From positions 81,552,134-81,616,133 of the forward strand of contig OW388293.1 of assembly GCA_936450465.1 (NCBI GenBank): a stretch of 64,000 nucleotides of DNA, read 5' to 3'. Shown in pieces: positions 49,501-61,000 of this stretch (position 1 is the stretch's first letter; each line of letters begins with the position of its first letter). A program made the position numbers and the translations under genes. The stretch comes from Gibbula magus (Eukaryota; Mollusca; Gastropoda; Trochida; Trochidae). The notes beneath the pieces are model-generated. The model was given only the letters and a program-made list of their open reading frames with translations, ran no database searches and had not been told where the DNA came from.

Positions 49501-52500
49501 TCAGGTGTCTGCATCGAGGTATTGGGAGAAGAGGAAACAAGTGTTATATTACAGGTTACAACGTGCGATGATCAGCTGTATATACTTACGCCGTTATCAA
49601 GAAGGTGCGACAAGGCATTCTGTCATGATGAATATATAGAACAATGACGAGGAAGGTTATACAGTTCAAAAGGTTGTTTTATACAGAGATCCTAGAAGCC
49701 TATATCCATAATTAGCTTGATTAATGTACATGATGAATGGGTTGCTCGGAACTGGGTTGCAATGACGAACTTGTTAAACCGTAATCCTCGTAATGAGTCG
49801 TGTATTCAGGCAGCTCGAGTTGAAGTCTGAGAGAAAATAGTTATAAATGACTGTACAGGATCATCCATGTTAGAGTAAGATTGTCAAATATACATATATT
49901 GGTTCCACACAGTGATTAGATCGATCCTTCAATGACATCAGTTACTGGTGACCGATCATCCACTGACATCAGTTACTGGTAACCGGTCATCTATTGACAT
50001 CAGTTTCTGGTGACGGAATTATGCAACACAACACAACGTTCGTATTGCTGTCATTTCATCGGGTAGAATGTCTATGCTTACAATCGCAAAATGTTACCAT
50101 ATCAACAGGCAGAAATGACATTTTGTGCATGAATATCTGTGGATTTTGGAATTCGATTGAACTCACGTGTTCTCCTTGTGACCTCTAAAAATGGCGATTA
50201 ACAAATCAATGTTATTATTGATTATTGAAACGAAAGAGGAACACAAAGCTACATTGGACTTGAATAATCACCGCTTAAAACGTTTGAAGTTGAAGTTGGC
50301 TCAGCATTTTACAATGGAGTAAGATTTGCATTAGGGACCCATCCATCCACATTATGTTATCATTAAGAAGCAGATATAGAGCCCAGGCAGCTGCCAATGT
50401 CCAAGGGGTTCAGATTATTCCCAGGGGAATTAGCTTCCGGTTTACCATTGCGACTTATTGCCCAACTCATGCTGTCACTGTGCCAACAAGCTGCCGATTA
50501 CATCCTTATAAAATTCCAGTACGACCTTTACACATACCTCTATGTTAGGGACTTGGTATAGGTTAAATTACTCAAATACAGGGCAGGCCATAGGGATTGA
50601 AACTTCATAAATGCAACGAATGCGACGTTTCGGTGTAACTACAAATACTGGTTCAAACAACGATTACAACATATTCGCTCATTATATGATAGTTATGGCA
50701 AAACATATTATTGAACATAACGATGTTATTGTATATTTGCGCAAAAGCAGCACTCGTATGTTAATCGGATATTTAAATATTTCCTGAAGTGCATGATCGT
50801 TTCCGAAGATTGTAGAATACGCGTGATCATTACATGTGGACTCTATATAACACCATAACTAGAGCAACAGCAACTGTTATGGTTTGTGTTTCATTTGTTG
50901 GTTTTATGCGATATATAAATAAGGCCGGGATAGGGGCAATTACAACAGTACGAGCTTGTTCTCATTCAGCGCCCATTCGATCGCTCGTGCAATGGAAATC
51001 GAAACAAAGCTGGATAATAAGAGGTTGTGGTCACATCGATTAATTAGCACTATTTGGATGGATCCAGTATCCACAGCACTAGACACATCTTCTCTCTAGT
51101 AGACACTACTCCAGCTGACGTCTACTGACAATCTTGCTGCTCAAACTGCCATGATAGTTGGCTTTAAGTGATTGTTCGCTACATGAAGGTGGGATTCCCT
51201 CCGTAATCAAATAATTATCCATAAGCTGTCAAAGGGTTTGTGCACATTAGCACGGCAAGTCTGTAATGGTGGCTTGTAATCCCTGCATTCCCACCAGCAG
51301 GAAACTTTACTATTATCAATTAGGTCTAGAGGCACTTCTATTTCTATATCGTCTTCAACCTCGGGATCGATAACCAATATCCATATGACCTCTGACCCCA
51401 GCATAGGCCGGTAGTGACCTACAAACTGATATTGTAACGCCAATAGGGTCGTGTGTTTATCTGGGATTATCAACATTTTACCGAGTTTCCAGGAGAAGTG
51501 AGATCATTTTAGCGTTGATCCAGTTTTATCCCTAGTATTGACCATCCTGATATGTATGTCAGGCCAACTGTCCGCCGGGAGTATTTATCCTCATGTTAAC
51601 AATCTACCAGTACCAGAGTTAAAAAGGAATCAGCAAGGGGTTGTTTGAGATATCTCACTACCAATCTTTCGATTATCGAATTAAACTTAATGCGTATTTG
51701 TGGCATCCCGATCTCTGTGTATGATTCGGGGTTGGCAAAGGGGTCATATTCTTGTAAATGGAAGTCTTGGACAATCTGAATGATGATCGATATTCTTGTG
51801 GGTCATTAAGATGGTTTTGTTTGCATAATATGAAGGTATTACAAGTTACATGATATATGGGGATTCATGTTATGCTGGATCTACAGACTGCCTCTGTGTG
51901 TGTGTATATAAAGCAACTTGACGTCATCGCAGATACAGTATTGGATCATGAACCCCATGTCCACTTACAGCGTACGTGCTTAACAGTGATAGCGAAACGT
52001 TATTCATTAGATAACTATATAGATATGAATTTTAAGATATATTGGGCTATATATACCATGTGAACGTACCAGAAAGACAAAAGAGACTGTATCGTTCCAT
52101 CAGCGTTCATTAGACCGAGTTCATTACTTCTAGAATGCCTCTCAAACAGAGTTCATTACAGGTCGACAAGTCCTAAGTTTTGACGACACGGTTCTTCTGT
52201 ACCCGATGGAAGTAAATGGGCATGGGATACAGTTTAGAATAACCGTTTGTTGTTTCATGATTAAAGAGTTGTATCACACATCACCCTTTGGACAAGCTCC
52301 CCCTACTGCAGTACGTAAAGGCCCGGGGCTAGCACACAGTGAACCGTGGCCTTGTTTTAGAGAAGCTCCTGTTTCCCATCAGAGCACTTCAGAGGAGATC
52401 CACTAACACGAAACAAATGTTGGTGGCGAGCCGTCATTAGATGGCCTGCAGCTTGAAAGGGAAACTTCCTGATAGTATTAATAGTTGAAAGACGGCGCTA

Positions 52501-52646
52501 GACATATCCCTGCTGTGTATAACAACTCTACGTGTATTTATTTGACACAATACATTAGGAAAAATAGAGAACGTCAGCCATTTGTACTTTCCATCCTATT
52601 TCCTGTGTGGAGATCCTGGAGAATTAGTTGAAGCAGGGAAAATGCC
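46573..52646. other. Noncoding stretch, probably intron or intergenic
   Basis: No further exon is convincing. A 31-bp unit is repeated almost three times at 49,933-50,015 (TGACATCAGTTACTGGTGAC at 49,933, 49,964 and 49,995). GC-richer patches occur around 47,540-47,660 and 48,740-48,980 but carry no recognised motif. Open frames at 49,211-49,639 (plus) and 51,207-51,476 (minus) show no known domain. Confidence 0.45.
49933..50015. repeat. 31-bp direct repeat, about 2.7 copies
   Basis: TGACATCAGTTACTGGT begins at 49,933, 49,964 and (with one change) 49,995. The intervening ACCGATCATC and ACCGGTCATC words are also conserved. The spacing is exactly 31 bp. This is a short minisatellite without coding capacity. 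Confidence 0.9.
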
Positions 52647-52710
52647 ATGGTAATCTATTCCGAAGAACTGTCCAGCGCAGATGGAGTCATATTTGATAAC
52701 AAAGACTTAG
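52647..52710 (+). CDS. Speculative short coding exon
   Basis: ATG at 52,647 opens MVIYSEELSSADGVIFDNKD and one further Leu codon, then meets a donor-like G followed by GTGCGT at 52,711. Joined in phase to the acceptor at 53,101 it would add 20 codons and stop, giving a 41-residue product. That join is hypothetical and competes with the longer open frame in the next exon. The donor is non-optimal and an earlier ATG at 52,642 is out of frame and stops after three codons. Low confidence; function unknown. Confidence 0.15.
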
Positions 52711-53101
52711 GTGCGTATGCTTTCAATCACGACAACCACATGACGTACTAACGACAACCGTAAGTGTGTTTTGATCTGTGCTTGCTGGACGCTTGGAGCA
52801 CTCAGTGGTCAGTAGAATCTTCAGTTCTCCTTTGTTTGCATTTCCCTCTCACGTGCATTGTTTGCATGCCTTGCTTGTGGTCGACTCGTAAATGAAAGGT
52901 CAAGTAAAGTCCACAAGAAATAACTACGGCCATATGCAACAAATAATTTCATGCAGCCTTTGAACCATCTGTACTTAAATGACGACTTTATCAATGAGTT
53001 TGATTTTATGGAATGCATAGGCTACCGTTTTGAAAAAAGCCAGATACATAAAGGTAATGAATTTTCTTGAGCAAATTCTTACCCTGCTGGTTTCTTAATA
53101 G

Positions 53102-53401
53102 GAAAGCTGGAATGGTTTGCCGTTAACAAACAAGACAGAGCCAATAACGAGGAAGGCAACTAATGTTGTCTGTGGTATAACAAGCAGTCCGGCGTCGAGG
53201 GTGGCAGGGGATGTACTCGCCCTGTGTGTTGCCCCATCAGCTCTGTACGACACAGGGAGTTCATTACCGACCAGAGACAGTTACCGGCTTCTTAATGGGG
53301 ACTACAACCATATGGACAACTGTAAAACTATGTGGAGCTCTCATGGAGCATACATGCTGTCTGCTGGTGCTCTGCTGATAGTAATGTTCTATTATCTTTG
53401 A
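53102..53401 (+). CDS. Candidate terminal coding exon with hydrophobic C-terminus (3' partial CDS)
   Basis: A plausible acceptor (pyrimidine-rich ACCCTGCTGGTTTCTTAATAG ending at 53,101, split by a few purines) is followed by 99 open codons to TGA at 53,399. The reading starts ESWNGLPLTNKTEP. It contains several Cys and a possible N-glycosylation site (NKT), and ends in a run of about 18 mostly apolar residues (AYMLSAGALLIVMFYYL) with no tail after it. This layout, small residues (SSHGA) followed by a terminal apolar segment, is what GPI-anchor signals look like, so the product could be the end of a cell-surface protein; that is inference. No family was recognised and there is no ATG early in the frame. 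An AATAAA lies at 53,850-53,855. A chance open frame cannot be excluded. Confidence 0.32.
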   Translation, partial: ESWNGLPLTNKTEPITRKATNVVCGITSSPASRVAGDVLALCVAPSALYDTGSSLPTRDSYRLLNGDYNHMDNCKTMWSSHGAYMLSAGALLIVMFYYL

Positions 53402-53423
53402 CATAACCTTTGTGTTAAGACTG

Positions 53424-53449
53424 CCCCCCCCCCCCCCCCCCCCCCCCCC
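53424..53449. repeat. Homopolymer of 26 C
   Basis: An uninterrupted run of 26 cytosines follows CTG and is followed by TATAC and an A-rich stretch. On the other strand this is a G26 tract able to form quadruplexes. Homopolymers of this length are also where sequencing length errors concentrate, so the exact count should not be trusted. Confidence 0.97.
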
Positions 53450-53455
53450 TATACA

Positions 53456-54964
53456 AAAAAAGAAACAGCAAAAAATTATGTATATGGTTGATAACTTTGT
53501 GTGACATTCATTCCGGTTACATTATATCTAGTGTTTCAACAAAATCAATAGTCTTAAAGATCTAGTAAAATAGCGTTATGTCGTATGTGTTGATAGAAGA
53601 TGACGTCAATTGGCAAATGTGACAGTTTATTGTCTGTGTCAGCAGCAAATTGCATTACGATGACATAAAAAGCTGTTAGATAGGAGCACAATTGATGTTA
53701 GTGAGTGGCGGCTGTAACAGATTTACCGTGATCTTGCCTCAATCATCGGATCTAGGAACCGCATTGACATCAAAGACGAACCCACTCCTTTGACGTTTTA
53801 AAGGTTTAGTGGAATAGAGAAATTATAAAACTAATAATGTCTTAAGGCAAATAAAGGCATTTTCAAATGTTTTGTATATGGTGGTGTTGATTACGTTTTG
53901 TTTCCTAAGTGTAGTTGATTGCTTTTCATCTAATTTGATATTGTTCATCAGTTAAATTAACTTGGCAAATCAATCCTTTGCATGTCAGTTCGGTCATGTT
54001 CGTTGAAACCATTCCTATGTTCATGCAAATTGTTTCTTTTTCATTTGGGAATTAAATGGATTATTTGTGCTTTTAATATGTTCATTTTTACCAGCGTTCG
54101 AATGAACCGATTATAGCAACTTTGAACCAACCTAGCTAGGATATCTAATTATCCAATGTGCATATTGGTAAAATCAGTGTAAACTTTTAGCCAAGGATGT
54201 ATTAGATCATGCAGACGTGTTTAGCTTATCGAATGAGAAGGTTGTGGTTCTCAAGAACTAAATGACTACTGTGTATGTTATTGGAAGAGTTCATTTTTAT
54301 TGTTATTTCTCTTTCACCTCTGGATGACTATTGTTTCCATACCACCAATCAATAGTTTGTTTCATTCCGTGAATATGTGTTCAGAGGTTAATTTAAACAT
54401 ACGCAAGTACATCTGTACCTGCAACAACGTGCATCGTCTAATATCTCGTCTACCCGTCCGTCCTGCAGGTTGTCAATCTGCAACCATAAATTGTCAAGTT
54501 CATGTCTGCAAAACTAGTTGGTATTAGGTGATGACACTATGCATAGGTCATATTGTGCACTTGAAGTGGTGATGTGTGTTTTTTATAGACTCTATACGAA
54601 TTCTGTTTGTTGCCGTTTTCATGAAAATAATTGTTCGAGGTTGTGTTATTTTCAGGTTCCTCCATAACAAACTAACATGTTCTCATTGATAACATTTTGA
54701 TTGTGCACATGTAAGTGATTTTTATGGTTCCATATCTACGACTTCATGGGTTGCCATTTTGCTTTTCCATGTGCTAATATGGACTCATTGATGAACATAT
54801 CAAGATGTCGAATGGTACCTATTCTATTACAGAATATCTCACAATTTCTCAGAAATTATGACTCCGTTTCCATCCATGACAAGTTTCAATTTGAGAAATT
54901 TCGTTTCAAATATTGTTTGCTTTGATTGTGAGTTTTTATTAGCATTCAATTTACTCCCGAGCAC
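53456..54964. other. Noncoding stretch; possible 3' UTR at its start
   Basis: An AATAAA hexamer lies at 53,850-53,855, about 450 bp after the stop of the candidate terminal exon. It could be its polyadenylation signal, though AT-rich DNA yields this word often. Nothing else was recognised. Confidence 0.4.
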
Positions 54965-55280
54965 AGTTAAACCTCAGACATAAAAACTAAATACTCGACC
55001 TGACGTACACAACCCACTCAATTATTCGTCTGTTAAATACATAGATTTTAGGCAGACAAACTAAACTAAACTAAAGTCGTCTTAAATATACTTCAAACTC
55101 AAACAGACCGATTTAAATATTCGTCTTTTATGTACCCAAAGCTTAGACAGCCCAACTAACAAATTCATCGTAAATATACCTGTAGCTCAGACAGACAAAC
55201 TCGATGATTGACAGACCAGATAGACCAACTAATTAACGCATATATCATAGATACAAACAGGTCAACTCAATAATTAATAT
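54965..55280. repeat. Strongly decayed tandem repeat, ~45-60-bp period
   Basis: Words of the form CAGACAGAC-AAACTCAA, ATTCGTC and TAAATATAC recur in the same order about six times with irregular spacing: CTCAATTATTCGTC, AAAGTCGTCTTAAATATAC, TTAAATATTCGTC, AAATTCATCGTAAATATAC, CTCAGACAGACAAACTCGAT. This looks like an old minisatellite with many indels. It has no coding capacity. Confidence 0.6.
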
Positions 55281-57962
55281 TCTATATTAAAAGTGCTTGT
55301 ATCACAATTTCGCGCCCGTTTTGACTCAAATTAGAACAAACAGAAAATAAAAGGAAAAGGAACCTTTTAGTTGTGTTCATGTTCAGGAGGTGAGCTCTGT
55401 GGTCTTCTTGTAGACATGCTCAAGCTCTTTAAACATTGAGGAGGCTGGATGACAGACTACCCTTTTCCCTCTACACAAAGCTACGTCCAGGAGGGAAAGT
55501 GTCAAACTCGAGTCTGAGATTTGCTGCTGAAAATAATTCCCACTGATTCTTGCCGTGGGTGACGGTAGAGGGCATCAAGACTCTGTGTCGTCCTGCTCAT
55601 TACAACGTGCCTATCGGATAGCGCGACTTGACTAGCGCACCCCGGGGACAGATTGACAACTATCGGTCTCTCCCCCCTCAGTCTACTACATAATTACATA
55701 CTGAAGGTACATGTCGCCAGGGTATACCAGAGATTTGAACACAGCTAACAAGCTCATTGACAACCTTGTGCGCCCACAACAGGCCAGACCTCGTTTATAA
55801 AGATCAAGCATATCTCATTATTGACGACATGCTGTTGATGTCTGTAATCGGTGTATCTAGTGCGCTCTTGTCATTCCTTATCTTTGGCTTAAATGGCGAA
55901 ATAGGAAGGGGAACTGTAAGATTGTACTGATAAATGGTTGTTTCGGACATCAGATGGCAATACAATAGACCGTTCCCTGGCATGGTGTTACTAGTCATGT
56001 TTGTCATACACACGGTGGCATAATCGTGAATGTGGTGAGCTCAGTTGTTCAAAAGATGTTTCTTGCAGCTGGCGATATTACCACAACTAATTGGTGTCTT
56101 TGCAGCGTGTGACACGTGTTGACTATTTATGAAACAAAGCGTTATCGGTTTCAAGTGCAGTAAACAGAACTTTGATTGCTACTGCTGTGATTCAGGTTTG
56201 TTTTATAACTCAGTTAACCGAGTGGAACTATGCCTAGGCAAGTGAACCTGAATCCACACGATGTCTGACATATCAATCAACTTCAACGATATCCTTACCA
56301 CACCACTTCCTCTCCAGAGAGCTGCTTCTCAACATGGCCAACACTTATGTATCATGTATATGGTCTACTCCAGTGTCACCCAATCTGGTGCTAATGGAGC
56401 ACAGAACGATGCATGCGTCTGTCGTATTCATCAACATCCCTGGTGCTGACCCGCGATGCTCACCAAAGCAAACCTTTGGCCATAACAGTTGTGATTTACT
56501 CTTTGCAGGAAAGCTTACACTTCCGAAATAGTTTTATGGATCTGAGCTAGCTTTGATTTGTCTAACAGCTTTCAAAACGAGCAAACGTCTATATGTGAGA
56601 GGATGGTGTGCTCACTGAGCCGTGGAAGGTTTGTGCTTACGCTCTTTGATTAAGACATTAGTCTAGTCAGTCGGTGCATTGTGCAACAGCTACAAAGAAA
56701 TGGAATAATGTAAGGAATATTTCAACTTGAACTGTGATCTCATAAGCATACATCTGTTTTCTGGCATCTGTTTGATGTTAAGAGCATCCTCATTATACTG
56801 ATGAAAGCACCATGGCAATATACACAATGCGTTCAATACCCTGCCCCTACAATGTGTTTTTAGTCAAATCACATGATTGTGTACCCTCAAACATGATAAA
56901 GCTGTTGCTCTGCTACGTCATTTGTATTGTTGTGTGCTGACAAGTTGGCATCAGTCAGTATACCTACTAAGATCAGATGCTGATTTAACAGTAGCCTATT
57001 TAGTGAAATTACTCCTCTTTTGAAACAGCGTTTAAAACAAAAAACAGTGTTGCATGTCATCACGTCGACGACAAGAGTCGATTAAACAAGACAAAAATAT
57101 GCATGTACACTAATAATATGCACCAAATGTTTTCTAAGAAAACTTTCCGGAAAGAAGAGAGGACGGAAGGAATGATCGCTTTATATGCCGCCTGCATGGT
57201 AGAGAGGGTACAATTAGAAGGTAAACATACTGTGTTAGAAAATCAGTCACCGGCACTGTGCCATACACATCAATTTGAGTTTAGTGTGAGGCTTTTAACT
57301 GGACAAATTAGAGCATTTAATAACATGTATTCCAGTTATATATCATATTAAACACTACCAACCTAACCGATTAACATTAAAATGATGATGTTCAACAATG
57401 GTATACTTCTTGATAACATAACAGCATTGAAATATTTTGACACATTTTAAATTTCAACAGCATGCCCACTTTTCAAAAGTGTCTCACATGTGAAATGAAT
57501 ATGATAGTTTTAGTGGGAGTGTCAGATTAGATGGATGCGATTTCAGGAGGTTGCATTTTCCCTCTGTTGTATTTTCATATATATGTATATATCTCCCACC
57601 TTAGGGTTTCAGTTTACGTTTCGGACGTGTTGTTTTCCTTTGTGTACCTATATACAGTGTGGTAAGCAGGTCTGGCTCGGCAGGGGCATAGACAAGTCGC
57701 AATTTTACGGTGATGTTGCTTTAGATTTAGACAAGGGAGATAATCACACAAGTAGTCTTACCGGGTAAACTGCTGTACGCATTATTGATGGTGCTGACAA
57801 GCTGACAATTGAGGCCTAATGAGTCTGATGTCGCTTTTGGATGGGAGGGGAAATATTTCATAACAAATGATACATTTTTAGTGTGACAAACATTATGTTA
57901 ATAACAAGAAATACCAAAATGATTTTGACATAATGGTAGATATCATGTTTAAACAACATTTA
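55281..57962. other. Noncoding stretch, nothing recognised
   Basis: No supported gene. A GC-richer patch at about 55,400-55,700 and two overlapping short open frames at 56,261-56,531 lack recognisable motifs. The patch could be regulatory or an unrecognised exon; the sequence does not say. Confidence 0.4.
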
Positions 57963-58024
57963 ATGTCAAATGAATATCCAGTTTCCCGACAATATGTCAA
58001 ATGAATATCCAGTTTCCCGACAAT
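57963..58024. repeat. Perfect 31-bp tandem duplication
   Basis: The 31 bases from 57,963 (ATGTCAAATGAATATCCAGT, then TTCCCGACAAT) are repeated exactly from 57,994 to 58,024. Two identical copies imply a recent local duplication. Confidence 0.97.
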
Positions 58025-61000
58025 GGAAAATTCCCCTTGAATATAAAACACGATCTTGCTTTGACTTTAATGTAGCTGATTAAAGGGGGTGTTTTGTTAT
58101 TACCTTCTGCGATCATTGCAAAGGTTATTAATGGATTTAATTGCAGAGCCAATGACGCCGAGATTGAATTTTATGTGTTCTGAAAAAGACGGAAAATATT
58201 AGATGCACCACAAAGTTCGTTTCCACTTTAATGAAAGAATAATTAGCTTCGATTGTGGGATATTGATTTAAAATTGGTTTATAAGTTTTGTTATTGGATT
58301 TAACAAAATTTCCAATTGTGTTTTACATTTGAACTGAAGAGATCCGCGCTCTCCACCAGTTGTCATTCCGGGCACACTCTGCATGTGCAATAAGAGGCTT
58401 GTGTTACCTGAGTCCCCTGCTGATCAGCCCGTGCACCGTGCAGTCAGTCTCCAACAGGCTATCAAGTCCTGCTGATGCATCTTCCCTCTCCCGGGCCCGC
58501 CTCTCTAACTTAATAGAAACAACTTGATATATCTCCATTTTCTCATCCCTGCAATCTAATTTCACGACTTTCTAAAAAGATCTGTAAATTGCCATGTGAG
58601 AGGCAGCTCGTTAACACCATTCAGACTTGATGTGACCGTCCCGGTTCCTGGAGAAACTGTTCTCATATCACTGTGGAGGATCGTTGTTTTCTTTACAAAA
58701 CATGGGATTACGACATTACCGTGATGATTTAATATTAAAACAAAAACATGTTTTGTTAAAGTTAGACGTCATTTTTGTTTTAAAATCTATTACAGGAGAA
58801 AAGACCAATCTGGTTTTCCATCATAAACATGACAACAAGATATGCAACTCACATTCAACTGCAATTTTGTTCAGACGATCTGAAACTATAAACGTCTGAA
58901 AGTTGAGCAACTTTGACAGTGATATGGCTATGAAGATGTTATGTATTCGCTACATACAGCAGATGGCTTCTGCCTGTGGCGGACTCTGGAAATCCAATAA
59001 CTCCCACAACCATAAATCCATTTGAAGATAGTCACGTTACATCATTTACAGTGTAACCAATTCACTGCTGTCACTGCTGATTACTCCTTCAATTCTTTGT
59101 CGCAGCGCATGTCGTGTAGTGCGCAGAATCATCCCGTACTTCCTGTCAGCTATAAACATCGCAAGCACGTCGGGTTGATGTAAAGTTTCCGCTTCTACCT
59201 CCCACTGTACGCAACTCTAAATGATCCATGGATGGCTAACTTCTCTTGTAAATGCTTCTGACACTGTATATAACTTGATTTTACTCACTTTTCAGTGTTG
59301 AACTTTTTCGGTGCAAGTTTCAAAGGCTCGGACAATACATGTACATTGCCGATGGCTGTGATGTACACTGACGATTTTATGGTTGTGTTAGTATGTCTTG
59401 AAGTTCCATAAGAGTAATGGAGTCTTGATCTGCGAGAAGTGTGTGATGTGCTCTTACTCAAAGACCCAGGATGTAGTTAGTCCATCTCGATACAATCGAG
59501 CCGGGTAGTCACTGGTGAGACTAGACCTACTTCACAAAGCTGATAACTACGTTGTGGAGACTAATGCTGGTGAATCTACCTGGAGGAGACTGCAGCGTTC
59601 TGACATTGCGAGGATAGGAAGCACAGTGAGGAGACTTAGAGACCTTCACATTGTTTACTCTCCTTACAGTTTCTGACAATGGGGCCGCATGAAATTAGTA
59701 AAGAAAATAACGTGTTCTTATAACCAAACTCAGTTACATGTATATGATATGCTTATAAGTGAATATCCAATCCATAGCTTTGGACAATTGCAATAAACGT
59801 ATTTGAAGTCTTTTAATTTTTCACGGTATAAATAGAATATTAGCATACAATGCACACTATATTGATTTGATAAGAGAATGCAGAATGTTCTGTTTTCAAA
59901 CAGTTACGATTTGACATTCGATAAATTTGCAAGATTCCTAATGTTCCATGTCGCAGAATGTCCTGTGTGTCTCTCATTTCATATATAAACAGCCTAACAA
60001 CCCTAACCTTCAATCCAGTTCTACAATAACTTTGCGTCTGCGTCTGTTTACTTTTTGCATTACAAAGATAGTGAATGCGAGAATCCAAGATGTATGTTCT
60101 GCAGGCGGGATAAAGAAATGTAATCGGTCATTATGTGTGACCAACACAGCAGGAACACATTCATTTGACATACTTGAAATACTTGAAATACAGCACACGA
60201 TCAAACCAAAACTCACAGATAACAATTCCGCTGCAGTATATGCTTATATACAAGATATATTTGATAAACGGGCTTAGAAAGGTTTAATTCAGGCAATAGA
60301 TCGACAAACAGAATACATTTACCTCAAACTTAATTTACATCATCGATGCTAAACTACCGATATCAGTTTTGAAAATGTTGCATACGTTATTCGCAGATGC
60401 CAGTTGCTAAATACTCATGTCTACAAAACAGAGTGAGCTTTGAGCATTGAGACATTGTCGGTGTTTTCCGAAGTCTGCTACAATAAACTTTCCTCGAGAT
60501 TACCAATAAGTTATCTCTGTATGAAGTTCTGAACGAATTCATACACGACCTCGATTTGACAAAGCACTACCGAGGCAACGCGAAAGGAAATAGTTCAATA
60601 TCAAATCGCTCTTATCCTAGAATGGAGACAAACATACTGTGTTCGAAATCAACGGCATTTAACAGCATACGATTAGCACTAAATAATCCATTTAAAACCG
60701 CACTCTGCGCGTTGGACTTTGAATTAAATTTAGAGCTAAGCTAATCCCGTTAATATTTTCCAACACAGTATGTTTATCTCATAATTCCCTAAAAATGAGA
60801 CCCAGATCTATCGAGAATTATATACTATGTATAATTCAAGTGAACATCTTGTGTTTCTATACTGCAGAGTATTCAGTGAAGTTGAACGTTGCTCAACACA
60901 GGACCCATTAACTGCAGCCGTCGGTGCTCTGTAATGGTTCCTGTTTGACTGCATGAGTATTTCATTATTACATCACATGCGAGCCCGCACCAGGAGAACC

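Noticed and set aside
49211..49639. 142-codon plus-strand frame
   Set aside because: No recognised motif, several Cys and Ile-rich segments typical of chance translation, and no splice support.
51207..51476. 89-codon minus-strand frame with an acidic segment (DPEVEDDIEIEVPLDLID)
   Set aside because: The acidic stretch is suggestive of a real exon, but I found no matching family and did not identify acceptor and donor sites in register.
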